A stretch of 35,594 nt of DNA from Clostridium sp. (GCF_016650035.1 NZ_JAENWM010000037.1:1-35594); one strand, 5' to 3'. Positions 1 through 8,574 are shown, numbered from the stretch's first letter. Notes: generated by a model from the sequence alone, not told the origin. A program made the numbers and translations.

Positions 1-84
1 ATTGTGCCCCACCTACCTTTCCAATATTATCATAACATTTGATCTGTGGTGTTGTCCAGAGGCATTTAAGAAAAAGTTTTTCGA

Positions 85-118
85 AAAAAACTTATAGCCC
101 TTGATATACAAGGGCTAT
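85..118 (-). terminator. Terminator after comEA
   Basis: A perfect 10-bp stem (94-103 with 109-118, arm ATAGCCCTTG, 5-nt loop) lies just after the comEA stop codon. On the minus strand it is followed by a T-rich run. It therefore reads as the intrinsic terminator of comEA. Confidence 0.8.
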
Positions 119-122
119 ATTT

Positions 123-800
123 TTATGCTTCAGGTCTGATAAATTTGCTCAAGGTCTTTTCTCCAATACCTCCAGCTTTCATTAATTCTTCTACAGACTT
201 AAATCCTCCATTTTCTTCTCTATATTTAATTATAGCGTCAGCTTTAACATCTCCTATACCTGTAAGTGTCATTAATTCTTCTTTTTCTGCAGTGTTAATA
301 TTTACAATATCACTTTTATCAGGAGCACTTGAAGCATTAGCACTCCCGGTATCACTCTCACCACTGCTTTTAAAATTTTGAATTTTAACCTCCTGTCCCT
401 TTCTATAAATAACAACACAGTCCTCATCATTTAGTTTTGTAGAAAGATTAGTTGCATCAAGTTCTGCGTCAATAGTAGTCCCTCCTGCTAGTTTTATAAG
501 ATCATTTACTCTACTTCCTTTTTCTATTTCATAGACCCCAGGAACTTTTACAGCGCCCTTTATATCCACCTTAATATTAATATCTTCTACCATAGCAGAT
601 TCACTCAATAAAGCTCCCGTGGGTTCTTTCTTTACTGATTCCTGCTTCGCTGTACTTTTATCAGTTTCTACAAATATATCCTCATAATCTTTAGCCGTGA
701 CATTTTCTTTTGGACTCGACATTGTATATCCAGCTATTATAAAAACAATGCTTATGCACAAAATTACTATTGAACCAATTATTTTCTCTTTATTTTTCAT
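123..800 (-). CDS. comEA: ComEA-family DNA-binding protein, competence
   Basis: This 225-residue protein matches ComEA, the membrane-anchored receptor that binds double-stranded DNA outside the cell during natural transformation. One N-terminal membrane segment (about residues 8-28) is followed by a charged linker. Next comes an SLBB-type domain (about 73-135, with VKVPGVYEIEKGSRVNDLI). The C-terminal half (about 164-223) has two helix-hairpin-helix motifs, including LTGIGDVKADAIIKYRE and AGGIGEKTLSKF, which bind the DNA backbone. The ATG start has an AGGAGG site 6-7 nt upstream. It stands alone, divergent from dacF, with no comEC or comEB beside it. Length and domain order are normal, so the family is certain. 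Whether this strain is transformable is not shown. Confidence 0.93.
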   Translation of the reverse strand: MKNKEKIIGSIVILCISIVFIIAGYTMSSPKENVTAKDYEDIFVETDKSTAKQESVKKEPTGALLSESAMVEDINIKVDIKGAVKVPGVYEIEKGSRVNDLIKLAGGTTIDAELDATNLSTKLNDEDCVVIYRKGQEVKIQNFKSSGESDTGSANASSAPDKSDIVNINTAEKEELMTLTGIGDVKADAIIKYREENGGFKSVEELMKAGGIGEKTLSKFIRPEA

Positions 801-902
801 AGTTCCTCCTCTTTAGCCTAAGTTACACGTTGCTTTAATTTACCTTATATATAAAATTATTGACAACTTTTCATAAATACTGTCGCTAAGAAAAGTTTTT
901 TT

Positions 903-911
903 TGCTATAAT
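903..911 (+). promoter_or_regulatory. Extended -10 promoter of dacF
   Basis: TGCTATAAT is a perfect -10 hexamer (906-911) with the extended TGn motif. It lies about 28 nt before the dacF start and has no good -35 at the right distance. A TTGACA at 860-865 is too far away to pair with it; on the other strand (TTGTCA) it may serve comEA. Confidence 0.5.
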
Positions 912-938
912 GTAAATATTAATGACTGGAGGTAATCT

Positions 939-2216
939 ATGAGGAAAATAAACACAATTATACTTTTGTCGATTCTTATAATCTTTAACATAGCACCGGC
1001 AGCTAAAGCACAAGTAAATCCGAAAGCGGTATCTGCTGATAGTGTTGTTTTAATGGATGCCACTACCGGTAAAATACTTTATGAAAAAAATAAGGATTCT
1101 GCATACCCTCCGGCCTCCACGACTAAGATAATGACTATACTTCTAACCTTAGAAAAAACAAAATTAGATGATATAGTAACAGTAAGTAAAAATGCATCAT
1201 TAGCTGACGGTTCAAAAATATATATACGCGAAGACGAAAAAATTTCCGTAAAAGAATTGTTATATGGACTAACATTAGCTTCAGCTAATGACTGCGCTAT
1301 AGCCTTAGCAGAACATGTAAGTGGCTCCGTAGAAGAATTTGCAAAGCTTATGAATGAAAGAGCAAAATCCTTAGGCTGCAATAATACTAATTTTGTAAAC
1401 CCCAACGGGTTATATGATGTTAATCATAAAACTTCAGCCTATGATTTATCTTTAATTATGCAGGAACTCACTAAGCATGACGTATACAAGGAGATAGCAA
1501 TGACCTCTTCTTATCTAATGGCACCTACCAATAAATGCGAGGATAAACGTCCTCTTTGGAATGGTAATAGACTGATACAGAAGGGTGACGCATACTATTA
1601 TGAAGATTGCATAGGTGGAAAAACTGGCTATACTGTTCAATCAAAACATTCTTATATCGCCGTAGCTACTAGAAACGGACAAAAGCTTATAGTTGCTCTT
1701 GTACATGACTCCCAAAAGACTTTTTTCAAAGACAGTAGAGACCTACTGGATTATGGATTTGATAATTATGAGCTCTATAAATATTTTAACAAAGGTGATG
1801 AAGTGTCAAATTTAACCTTGCAAGATGGTACAGTGCTTCCACTTCTTGCTTCAAAGGATTTGTATATTGTCAAAGCTAAAAATACAACTCCATCTCCAGT
1901 TGTAAAGCTTTCAGAAACGAATTCGGATAAATTATCTATTAAGAAAGGTGATGTCGTAAGTAATTCTACAATCACTTTTGATAAGGATTCATATAATTTA
2001 GATTTGTCTAGCGGGATAGATTATGCTAAAAAATCATCCCTTGGCAATATGTTTTCAAAGAATAATGCAAAAAAATCTTCCCTTTTACTAAACATAATGA
2101 AATATGTTATAGTTGCCTTAGTTGTATTCATAATTTTTATGAGAATAAGAAAAGCAAAAAGAAGAAGAAGAAGGAAATTAGATAGTTATATAAACAACTT
2201 TACTGATAGAAGATAA
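939..2216 (+). CDS. dacF: D-alanyl-D-alanine carboxypeptidase (DacF/PBP5 type)
   Basis: This low-molecular-weight penicillin-binding protein removes the terminal D-Ala from peptidoglycan stem peptides on the outer face of the membrane. A signal peptide (about residues 1-25, ending AKA) precedes the serine peptidase S11 domain. The catalytic motif is S60-T-T-K63, followed by a SAN motif near residue 115 and KTG in GGKTGYT near 229. Near the C terminus there is a membrane segment (about 388-405) and a very basic tail (RIRKAKRRRRRK), so the enzyme stays anchored. The ATG has a GGAGG site at good spacing. It is the only core gene on the plus strand. The dac subtype is less certain than the activity. 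Confidence 0.93.
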   Translation: MRKINTIILLSILIIFNIAPAAKAQVNPKAVSADSVVLMDATTGKILYEKNKDSAYPPASTTKIMTILLTLEKTKLDDIVTVSKNASLADGSKIYIREDEKISVKELLYGLTLASANDCAIALAEHVSGSVEEFAKLMNERAKSLGCNNTNFVNPNGLYDVNHKTSAYDLSLIMQELTKHDVYKEIAMTSSYLMAPTNKCEDKRPLWNGNRLIQKGDAYYYEDCIGGKTGYTVQSKHSYIAVATRNGQKLIVALVHDSQKTFFKDSRDLLDYGFDNYELYKYFNKGDEVSNLTLQDGTVLPLLASKDLYIVKAKNTTPSPVVKLSETNSDKLSIKKGDVVSNSTITFDKDSYNLDLSSGIDYAKKSSLGNMFSKNNAKKSSLLLNIMKYVIVALVVFIIFMRIRKAKRRRRRKLDSYINNFTDRR

Positions 2217-2222
2217 TATTTT

Positions 2223-2270
2223 AAAAGCGTCAGATATACTAAATTAATAGTATGTACCTGACGCTTTTTT
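2223..2270. terminator. Bidirectional terminator between dacF and the RluA gene
   Basis: A long hairpin has outer arms AAAAGCGTCAG and CTGACGCTTTTTT and a further paired ATATACTA/TAGTATGT section. T runs on both sides fit convergent termination of dacF and the pseudouridine synthase gene. Confidence 0.85.
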
Positions 2271-2274
2271 ATAT

Positions 2275-3207
2275 TTAACACTCTGCTTTTAATTTACTTA
2301 TAAGTTTTTTCATGTCCTCTGGAAGTTCTGACTCAAGTATAAGCTGCTCACCTGTTCTTGGATGAGGGATAATTAATTTATAGGCATGAAGTGCCTGCCT
2401 ATGGATATAACTTTCTTCACTGGTTCCATAAAGGCTATCTCCATAAATCGGATGACCAAGATGACTAAAATGAATACGAATTTGATGTGTCCGACCAGTT
2501 TCCAAAGTTGCTTTTACTAAATCTCCATTTTTATAAGACTCAATAACTTCATAGTGAGTTATACTTCTTTGTCCACCATCAAAAACTGCTCTATTTATAC
2601 TTTCCTCGTCAGGTTTTCCAATAGGTAAATCAATAGTACCTGACTTGTTTTTCATATTTCCATGTACAATGGCCATATAACTTTTTTCAAAAGTTTTACC
2701 TTCCATATCATCAGCTTGCTTATGAATACTTTGCATGTCCCTAGCTAAGGCCATATGTGAAAATTGATTTTTTGCAATTATTATAAGCCCTGATGTATCC
2801 ATGTCCAGTCTACTCACAAGTCTTACAATGCATTTTTCATTTCTTTCTTTAAAGTAATATGAGACTCCGTTGGCAAGAGTTCCAAATGGATATCCCTTAG
2901 TAGGATGAACCACTATACCAGGCTTCTTGTTTATAACAATAATATCCACGTCATCATATATCACATCTAGATCCATCTTCTCTGGCTCGATATTTTGATG
3001 CTCATTTTTCTTCATGTCAATTTCAATTTTATCACCTGTGCTTATTCTATGGTTTAACTTAGAAATTTTACCATTCACACTTATTTTCCCACTAATACCT
3101 GAGCTTTTCAAAAACCTGCTAGATAAATCCTCAGTGTACTTTAAATAATCTCTTAATTTAACTTCCTTTACATCCACCTTAACCATATACGTTAACTTAT
3201 TTGTCAT
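2275..3207 (-). CDS. RluA-family RNA pseudouridine synthase
   Basis: The 310-residue protein converts specific uridines of rRNA or tRNA to pseudouridine. The N-terminal 70 residues resemble an S4 RNA-binding domain (FLKSSGISGKISVNGKI). The catalytic domain has the RluA signature RLDMDTSGLIIIAK, with the essential aspartate, and later LETGRTHQIRIHFSHLGHPI. Clostridia carry several RluA paralogues (RluD-like, YhcT-like), so I give no gene symbol or target site. The ATG start has a GAGGTG site. A terminator-like hairpin ends only 17 nt upstream of the start, leaving no room for a promoter between the two. The gene is probably reached by read-through from ridA or by a promoter inside ridA. Confidence 0.92.
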   Translation of the reverse strand: MTNKLTYMVKVDVKEVKLRDYLKYTEDLSSRFLKSSGISGKISVNGKISKLNHRISTGDKIEIDMKKNEHQNIEPEKMDLDVIYDDVDIIVINKKPGIVVHPTKGYPFGTLANGVSYYFKERNEKCIVRLVSRLDMDTSGLIIIAKNQFSHMALARDMQSIHKQADDMEGKTFEKSYMAIVHGNMKNKSGTIDLPIGKPDEESINRAVFDGGQRSITHYEVIESYKNGDLVKATLETGRTHQIRIHFSHLGHPIYGDSLYGTSEESYIHRQALHAYKLIIPHPRTGEQLILESELPEDMKKLISKLKAEC

Positions 3208-3223
3208 ACTGCACCTCTTTTAT

Positions 3224-3251
3224 AAAAAGCCTCGGGTAATTACCCGAGGCT
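3224..3251 (-). terminator. Terminator hairpin between ridA and the RluA gene
   Basis: A perfect palindrome (arms AGCCTCGGGTAA and TTACCCGAGGCT) is followed on the minus strand by TTTTTATAAAA. It ends the nadD-yqeK-LCP-ridA transcript at least partly and abuts the ribosome binding site of the next gene. Confidence 0.8.
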
Positions 3252-3281
3252 AATAAAACTTGTTATTAAATAAAATTTATT

Positions 3282-3662
3282 TTAAGCTATAGCAATTACT
3301 TCTATTTCTACTAATGCGTCCTTAGGAAGTTTTGCTGCCTGAACACAAGACCTAGCTGGTGGGTTTTCACTAAAATATTGTGAGTACACTTCATTCATAT
3401 CCGCAAAATCACTCATATCCTTTAAAAACACTAGTGTTTTCACTACCTTATTTAAGCTAGTACCCGCCTCTTCTAATATAGCTTTTACATTTTCTAAAGA
3501 TTGTGCTGTTGCTTTTTTTATATCATTGTTTATAAATTCTCCAGTAGCAGAGTTTATTGGTAATTGACCTGAAGTATATAGTAACTCCCCTACCTTTACC
3601 GCTTGAGAATATGGACCTATAGCTGCTGGTGCTTTACTTGTACTTATGATATGTTTTTCCAT
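3282..3662 (-). CDS. ridA: RidA-family reactive intermediate deaminase
   Basis: This 126-residue protein has normal family length. RidA (YjgF/YER057c/UK114) proteins form cytoplasmic trimers that hydrolyse reactive enamine/imine intermediates released by PLP-dependent enzymes such as threonine dehydratase. Visible signatures are SKAPAAIGPYSQAVKVGELLYTSGQ-type N-terminal residues and ARSCVQAAKLPKDALVEIEV near the C terminus, where the conserved Arg binds the substrate carboxylate. It starts 26 nt after the LCP gene with an AAGGAGGAG site, so it is probably the last gene of the nadD operon. Family assignment is certain; the precise substrate is not. Confidence 0.94.
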   Translation of the reverse strand: MEKHIISTSKAPAAIGPYSQAVKVGELLYTSGQLPINSATGEFINNDIKKATAQSLENVKAILEEAGTSLNKVVKTLVFLKDMSDFADMNEVYSQYFSENPPARSCVQAAKLPKDALVEIEVIAIA

Positions 3663-3688
3663 TTTTACTCCTCCTTATGATTAATGCA

Positions 3689-4963
3689 TTAATGCATTAG
3701 TTCATGATCTTCGCCTAACAAAACTATTATATCAAACTCTCCCTCAATTGACGTTGAAATTTTAATATTATTTATCTTAAAATCATTTTTAAAATCATTT
3801 ATTAGGTCTTTACTATTTTCATTTACAGAAACTATAGTTTCACTAGTAGCTTCACCATTCCCAATTACTACTTCGTTATATCCATTTTCTTTTAGATATT
3901 TTGAAAAATCGCTAGCCAGTCCTACTTTTTTAGTACCATTTAGTACTTTTATTTTAAGCTTAGACTTATCAATAGATTGTACACTACCATTTCTTAATTT
4001 AGCCATAATATCTTTATTTTTTTCTTCATCATATATATAATAGGATAGATTATCTATATATTTAGACTCACCTCCAATAGTATCCATAGATATATCATCA
4101 CCATTCATAGTAGCAAATGTGGACCCATACTTAATTATATCATTTGCCCCCATATTAGTTTCTACATTCTTTTGAACAGCCGATAAAATACTTGGTATCT
4201 TAATTAGTATCATAGGGCTTTTTATTTTCTCCATGACTTTATTAATAAATTTCTGTTGATTTTTTATTCTGTCTATATCGCCCTCTGCAAAACCACTGCC
4301 GTCATTATTTTTTCTCCATCTGAAAAATTCTTCAGCTTTTTCACCATCCAAATGTACTGTTGTGCCTTTTTCAAACTTTATACTTAAATCTTGAGCACTG
4401 TCATCATAATCCATTGTTCTTTCTATATACATATCCACTCCACCAATGGCATCAATTACACTTCTAAAGCCTTCATAATTAATTTTCCCATAGTATTCAA
4501 TTTGAATACCTAATAGTTCTTCTACAGAGGCAACAGCAAGCTCCACACCACCAAGAGCATGGGCTGCGTTAATTTTTTGATTTCTATTATTTATTTTAAT
4601 TAAGGTATCTCTGGGAATAGAAATCAAATCAAGTTTTTGGCTTTCCGCATTATAATGTGCCAATATCATTGTATCCGTCCTCTTAGGATCGTTAGCACTT
4701 TTAGAATTTGGATCCCCTATATCTACGCCCATAACTAATATGTTGCAAGATTTTCCATCTTTAACAATTTCTTCTACGTCACTAGCTTCAATATTCCCAG
4801 TGGGATTTTTTTTAGTTAAATCTACTGAATTATTATTAAACCCTGATAAATAATAATAAATCCACATAAATGCTAATGCAACTATCGTCACCAAAGTTAT
4901 AATAATGACTAGAGCAAATCTTTTATAATTAACTATTTTCTTTCGTTTTCTATCTTTTTTCAT
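3689..4963 (-). CDS. LCP-family glycopolymer transferase with LytR_C domain
   Basis: The 424-residue membrane protein belongs to the LytR-CpsA-Psr family, which attaches teichoic acid or other phosphate-linked glycopolymers to peptidoglycan outside the cell. A basic cytoplasmic start (KKDRKRKKIVNYKR) leads to one membrane segment (about 15-38). The LCP catalytic domain follows (about 70-260: ILVMGVDIGD, KRTDTMILAHY, ISIPRDTLI, INAAHALGG, and FFRWRKNNDGSGFAEGDIDR). The conserved Arg and Asp residues bind the polyprenyl pyrophosphate. The C-terminal 100 residues form a LytR_C domain (KIKVLNGTKKVGLASDFSKY). It begins 4 nt after yqeK, so the two are cotranscribed. The bound polymer cannot be told from sequence. 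Confidence 0.92.
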   Translation of the reverse strand: MKKDRKRKKIVNYKRFALVIIITLVTIVALAFMWIYYYLSGFNNNSVDLTKKNPTGNIEASDVEEIVKDGKSCNILVMGVDIGDPNSKSANDPKRTDTMILAHYNAESQKLDLISIPRDTLIKINNRNQKINAAHALGGVELAVASVEELLGIQIEYYGKINYEGFRSVIDAIGGVDMYIERTMDYDDSAQDLSIKFEKGTTVHLDGEKAEEFFRWRKNNDGSGFAEGDIDRIKNQQKFINKVMEKIKSPMILIKIPSILSAVQKNVETNMGANDIIKYGSTFATMNGDDISMDTIGGESKYIDNLSYYIYDEEKNKDIMAKLRNGSVQSIDKSKLKIKVLNGTKKVGLASDFSKYLKENGYNEVVIGNGEATSETIVSVNENSKDLINDFKNDFKINNIKISTSIEGEFDIIVLLGEDHELMH

Positions 4964-4967
4964 ACTC

Positions 4968-5540
4968 TCACCTACTGTTTTTGCACAATAAATAATTTCT
5001 TGCGTCTACTGTGTCATTGTGCAATATTTTTTTTTGATTTATGACATATTTTATGGTGTTATCAAGCGACTGTATTACTGATGCATCTAAATCTCTCATG
5101 CTTAAACTTCTTAATTCCTCTACACCATCAAATTTTCTTAATGGCTCTGTATAATCTGCAATAAAAATTATCTTTTCTAAAATGCTCATGTTTTTTCTAC
5201 CCGTAGTGTGGTAACAAATTGCATTTATAATATCCTCATCATGAATTCCCATTACTTCTCTAGCTATTATGCCGCCTACTATTCCATGCAATAACGATGG
5301 ATTTTTAAGGTTCACTTCATCTAACTGGAGTTTATGATCTATAGCCACTTTTATAAGCTGTTCATCCTTCATATTCTTGCCACAGTCATGTACCAAGCCT
5401 GCAATTCTTGCACTATCTATATTTACTCCATATTTTATAGCCAGCTTAACTGCAGTTTCACTAACACTTAGACTATGTCTAAATCTAGTTTCTTTTAAAT
5501 TTTCATGTAAATAATCGTACATTTCCACTTCACTCCACAT
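4968..5540 (-). CDS. yqeK: YqeK-type HD-domain Ap4A hydrolase
   Basis: The 190-residue protein fits YqeK, an HD-domain enzyme that hydrolyses diadenosine tetraphosphate symmetrically to ADP. HD metal-binding motifs are visible: RFRHSLSVSETA, then GLVHDCGKNM (the HD pair), LLHGIVGG and ICYHTTGRKNMSILEKIIF. The ATG at 5540 has an AGGGGGT site 6 nt upstream. A second ATG six codons in (MYDYLHENL) is a possible alternative. It lies between nadD (53 nt) and the LCP gene (4 nt), the usual clostridial order. The rsfS gene that commonly follows this group is absent here. Confidence 0.92.
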   Translation of the reverse strand: MWSEVEMYDYLHENLKETRFRHSLSVSETAVKLAIKYGVNIDSARIAGLVHDCGKNMKDEQLIKVAIDHKLQLDEVNLKNPSLLHGIVGGIIAREVMGIHDEDIINAICYHTTGRKNMSILEKIIFIADYTEPLRKFDGVEELRSLSMRDLDASVIQSLDNTIKYVINQKKILHNDTVDARNYLLCKNSR

Positions 5541-5593
5541 TAAATACCCCCTATAACTTCTATTATACTTAAAATATTACGCATTTTCTACTA

Positions 5594-6193
5594 TTATATA
5601 TATAACTTAAGCTTATGGATAATTTCCTCCACACCTTCTGGCAAAAGATAATTAACATTTCTACCTTTTTTTATATTATCTCTAATATCGGTTGAAGATA
5701 TATCTATGACTTTCAAATCCAAAAAAATTATTTTCGAATCAAACTTTTGTTCTATATGATGTTTCTGCACTAGCACTTCTTCCTTTGTAAACCCTGCTCT
5801 ACTATAAACTATCATCTTACAATTATCAAATATTCTACTTACATTTTTCCAATTATCTAAATCCATTAAACTATCAGCACCAACTAAAAAGTACCACTCT
5901 ACGCTGCTGTCCATCGAATTAAAAAGTTCAAGGGTTTCATAGGTATAACTATTTCCTTTTTTATTTATTTCATAATCACTTATTTCAAAGTGATTTTCTT
6001 TTTCTATTGCTTTTTTAACTAACTCATATCTAATTTTAGAATCTATAATTACCTTATTAGTTTTATGGGGTGGATTCCCCGCTGGCATAAATATAATCTT
6101 ATCCAAATGTAAATTATATAATGCTTCATATGCAATATGAACATGACCTATATGAATCGGATCAAATGTTCCTCCAAAAATAGCTTTTTTCAC
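5594..6193 (-). CDS. nadD: Nicotinate-nucleotide adenylyltransferase
   Basis: NadD joins ATP and nicotinate mononucleotide to make deamido-NAD, a shared step of NAD synthesis and salvage. The 199 residues start with the nucleotidyltransferase motif GGTFDPIHIGHVHIA, whose HIGH box binds ATP. FMPAGNPPHK follows. ISSTDIRDNIKKG near residue 165 is the second signature (SST.IR). Length is typical. A terminator ends the yhbY transcript about 70 nt upstream, so nadD probably heads its own operon with yqeK, the LCP gene and ridA. Confidence 0.96.
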   Translation of the reverse strand: MKKAIFGGTFDPIHIGHVHIAYEALYNLHLDKIIFMPAGNPPHKTNKVIIDSKIRYELVKKAIEKENHFEISDYEINKKGNSYTYETLELFNSMDSSVEWYFLVGADSLMDLDNWKNVSRIFDNCKMIVYSRAGFTKEEVLVQKHHIEQKFDSKIIFLDLKVIDISSTDIRDNIKKGRNVNYLLPEGVEEIIHKLKLYI

Positions 6194-6263
6194 TATAACA
6201 CCCTCTTTATTTTATAATGACATCACAACCTATAATAACATATGTTTAAATTTTGAATAGAGG

Positions 6264-6290
6264 AAAAAGCATGTAAAATTACATGCTTTT
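6264..6290 (-). terminator. Terminator after yhbY
   Basis: A 12-bp perfect stem (AAAAGCATGTAA with TTACATGCTTTT, 2-nt loop) overlaps the yhbY stop codon and is followed by T residues on the minus strand. It closes the rplU-to-yhbY operon. Confidence 0.75.
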
Positions 6291-6579
6291 ATGGTAATTC
6301 AATTTTAGGCTTTTTAAAAGACCTTTTGTACAATACACATTTGCTACCAATAGTTTGAACTGCCTCAGCAGATACTGCCGCGCAAATTATGTCTGACGCT
6401 TCCCTTGCAGTTATTCCACTATTATTTAGAATCTTAATTTTAATGAGTTCTCTAGATTCTAGTGCATCCTCTAACTGTTTTAAGAAATTCTGTTCTATTC
6501 CAGCTTTCCCAACCTGAAATATAGGTTGTAATGGGTTTGCTAAAGTTCTTAAATAACTTCTTTGCTTACTTGTAATCAT
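6289..6579 (-). CDS. yhbY: YhbY-type CRM-domain RNA-binding protein
   Basis: The 96-residue protein is a single CRM domain, the form known as YhbY, which binds pre-50S ribosomal particles. Features are the opening TSKQRSYLRTLANPLQPIFQ, then VGKAGI and the GxxG-like RNA-binding loop region, and the ending CVLYKRSFKKPKIELP. It follows obgE by 52 nt, a common arrangement of two ribosome-assembly genes. The ATG has an AGGAGG site. Confidence 0.94.
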   Translation of the reverse strand: MITSKQRSYLRTLANPLQPIFQVGKAGIEQNFLKQLEDALESRELIKIKILNNSGITAREASDIICAAVSAEAVQTIGSKCVLYKRSFKKPKIELP

Positions 6580-6631
6580 AATATCCTCCTAGTCACATTC
6601 TTATAAGGTAATAGTTTTAATCTATTACCTA

Positions 6632-7915
6632 TTATAATAAGAATTCAAATTCAAACTTTTGTAGTCTTACTAAATCGCCATCTTGAATTCCTTTTGCAAC
6701 TAATGCATCAAATACTCCCTTATTCTTTAGTACTTTATGGAAATATTTAAGGGAATCCGGTTCATTTATATTAACAGCATTTAATAGTCTATCAACAAAG
6801 GTTCCATCAACAACATAAGTTCCTTCGTGGTCTACTTCAATTGTGTATGTAAAATGTTTTTCTTCTACTATATATTTTTCATCATCCGCTATTACTAGTT
6901 CTGTAACTGGGATAGTGGTTAAAATTCTTGTTGCTTCTTTCATCAGTGCTTCCACGCCTTCATTTGTAACCGCACATATTTTGAATATCTTACTATCGTC
7001 ATATCCCATTTCGTTTAATTTCTTCTTAAAGTTTTCAAAAACTTCATCATCATATAACATATCACTTTTATTAGCCGCTACAATTTGAGGTCTATCCCAT
7101 AGTTTAATACTATATTTTCTAAGTTCTTCATTTATTTTTATAAAGTCCTCTACAGCATCTCTACCTTCAATTTGTGATATATCAACTACATGAATAAGCA
7201 TTCTAGTCCTTTCAATATGCCTTAAAAATCCTATTCCAAGGCCTACTCCTTCGGCTGCTCCTTCAATTATTCCTGGTATATCAGCCATAACAAAACTCTG
7301 AGCGCCCTTAACACTTACTACTCCTAAATTTGGTTTTAAAGTAGTAAAATGATAATTAGCTATTTTAGGTCTTGCTTTAGATACTACTGAAAGCAATGTT
7401 GATTTACCAACATTCGGAAATCCTAAAAGTCCAACATCAGCTAAAAGCTTAAGTTCAAGCTTAATAAAACGTTCTTCTCCCGGCATTCCAGGCTCTGCGA
7501 AGTTTGGTGCTTGCCTTGTAGGTGTACAAAACTTAACATTTCCTTTTCCGCCATGTCCGCCTTTACAAATTACATAAGTTTGACCATCATGAGATAAATC
7601 GCACATTACTTTATTTGATTCTGCATCTCTTATAATTGTACCCATTGGAACTTTAACTAATAAATCTTCCCCACCTTTTCCATAACACTTAGATCCAGAA
7701 CCTTGTATTCCAGCTTTTGCTATGAATCTCCTTGCATAAGAAAAATCCAGTAGTGTAGTCATACTAGCATCAACTACTAATATTACGCTTCCACCATTTC
7801 CACCATCTCCACCATCTGGTCCACCCAGTGGTATATATTTTTCTGTTCTAAATGAAACGGCTCCATTTCCACCATTTCCGGATTTTACAAAAATCTTAGC
7901 TGTATCAATAAACAT
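6632..7915 (-). CDS. obgE: Obg family GTPase
   Basis: Obg is an essential GTPase that binds late 50S assembly intermediates and links ribosome state to ppGpp and, in Bacillus, sporulation and general stress. The glycine-rich Obg fold fills about residues 1-158 ([28 protein letters not shown]). The G domain follows with P-loop [10 protein letters not shown], switch [15 protein letters not shown] and SAxx-like AVT. A C-terminal OCT domain ends the protein. I chose the ATG at 7915 ([11 protein letters not shown]) because it has AAGGTG 6 nt upstream. A GTG three codons earlier is possible but less well placed. It sits in an operon with the Spo0B-like gene and yhbY, the same neighbourhood as spo0B-obg of Bacillus. 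Confidence 0.96.
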   Translation of the reverse strand: MFIDTAKIFVKSGNGGNGAVSFRTEKYIPLGGPDGGDGGNGGSVILVVDASMTTLLDFSYARRFIAKAGIQGSGSKCYGKGGEDLLVKVPMGTIIRDAESNKVMCDLSHDGQTYVICKGGHGGKGNVKFCTPTRQAPNFAEPGMPGEERFIKLELKLLADVGLLGFPNVGKSTLLSVVSKARPKIANYHFTTLKPNLGVVSVKGAQSFVMADIPGIIEGAAEGVGLGIGFLRHIERTRMLIHVVDISQIEGRDAVEDFIKINEELRKYSIKLWDRPQIVAANKSDMLYDDEVFENFKKKLNEMGYDDSKIFKICAVTNEGVEALMKEATRILTTIPVTELVIADDEKYIVEEKHFTYTIEVDHEGTYVVDGTFVDRLLNAVNINEPDSLKYFHKVLKNKGVFDALVAKGIQDGDLVRLQKFEFEFLL

Positions 7916-7984
7916 ATATTTCACCTTACCTTAGTTCAATTTCTATTTTGTTTTATTTTAATGAATTAACAAACGTTAGGTTCA

Positions 7985-8521
7985 CTAAAATATTAATCTA
8001 TAAGCTATATTATTACCAAAACCACATTTATAAATTCTCAAGTGATCTATTTCTACGTCTATTTGTTGCCATTCATCCATCCAACTTATTTCGTCAGACA
8101 TCGCTACATTATTGGTAATAAGTAAACTTTCACCTAGTTCATCCTCAAATATATAAATATAAACAAAATTCTGGTTAGTTTCTTCTATTTCAATAAATAT
8201 AGTGTTAACTAAATCACTTTTTTTATTATATTCAATTTCAAAGACTTTATTTTTAAAATTACTAATTTCAATATCCAATTCCACTTTTATTTCACTTGCC
8301 CATAACTTTTTAATATTACTTTCAAGGCATAGTGAAAATCCGTTGTCTTGTAATTTATAAATTTCACTAATCATCTCATTTTCTTTAGATAATCTCTCTA
8401 TATATTCCAAAGCACCGTGCGGTCTCTTCATTTGCAAATATCCATATATGACCTGTAAATCATTCATAAAATCATGTCTCTGTTTTCTAAGTAAACTTAT
8501 ATAATTTTCTAATTCATTCAT
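7985..8521 (-). CDS. Spo0B-like alpha-hairpin phosphotransferase domain protein
   Basis: The 178-residue protein opens with a SpoOB_a/DHp-type helical hairpin: LRKQRHDFMNDLQVIYGYLQ (about residues 10-29), with the conserved His of the RHDFxNxLQ box that carries phosphate in Spo0B and in NtrY/CitA-type kinases. The rest (about 80-178) is a degenerate ATPase-like region with no visible G boxes. That matches Spo0B rather than an active kinase. There is no membrane segment. Its place between rpmA and obgE is the position of spo0B in Bacillus. A terminator ends 24 nt upstream of its start, so expression may depend on read-through. The family is well supported; the phosphate donor and acceptor are unknown. 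Confidence 0.82.
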   Translation of the reverse strand: MNELENYISLLRKQRHDFMNDLQVIYGYLQMKRPHGALEYIERLSKENEMISEIYKLQDNGFSLCLESNIKKLWASEIKVELDIEISNFKNKVFEIEYNKKSDLVNTIFIEIEETNQNFVYIYIFEDELGESLLITNNVAMSDEISWMDEWQQIDVEIDHLRIYKCGFGNNIAYRLIF

Positions 8522-8544
8522 TACTATCCTCCGAAAGAGAATTT

Positions 8545-8569
8545 TAAAAAAGCACCCTTTAAGGGTGCC
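8545..8569 (-). terminator. Terminator between rpmA and the Spo0B-like gene
   Basis: A hairpin (GCACCCTT with AAGGGTGC) is followed on the minus strand by six T residues. It ends the ribosomal-protein transcript, at least partly, just before the ribosome binding site of the next gene. Confidence 0.8.
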
Positions 8570-8574
8570 TTAAA

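Noticed and set aside
1-84. Edge of an insertion sequence or gene at the left end
   Set aside because: No open frame, inverted repeat or known motif can be supported in 84 nt cut by the window edge.
860-882. TTGACA as -35 of the dacF promoter
   Set aside because: The perfect TATAAT is 40 nt away, and no acceptable -10 lies 16-18 nt downstream.
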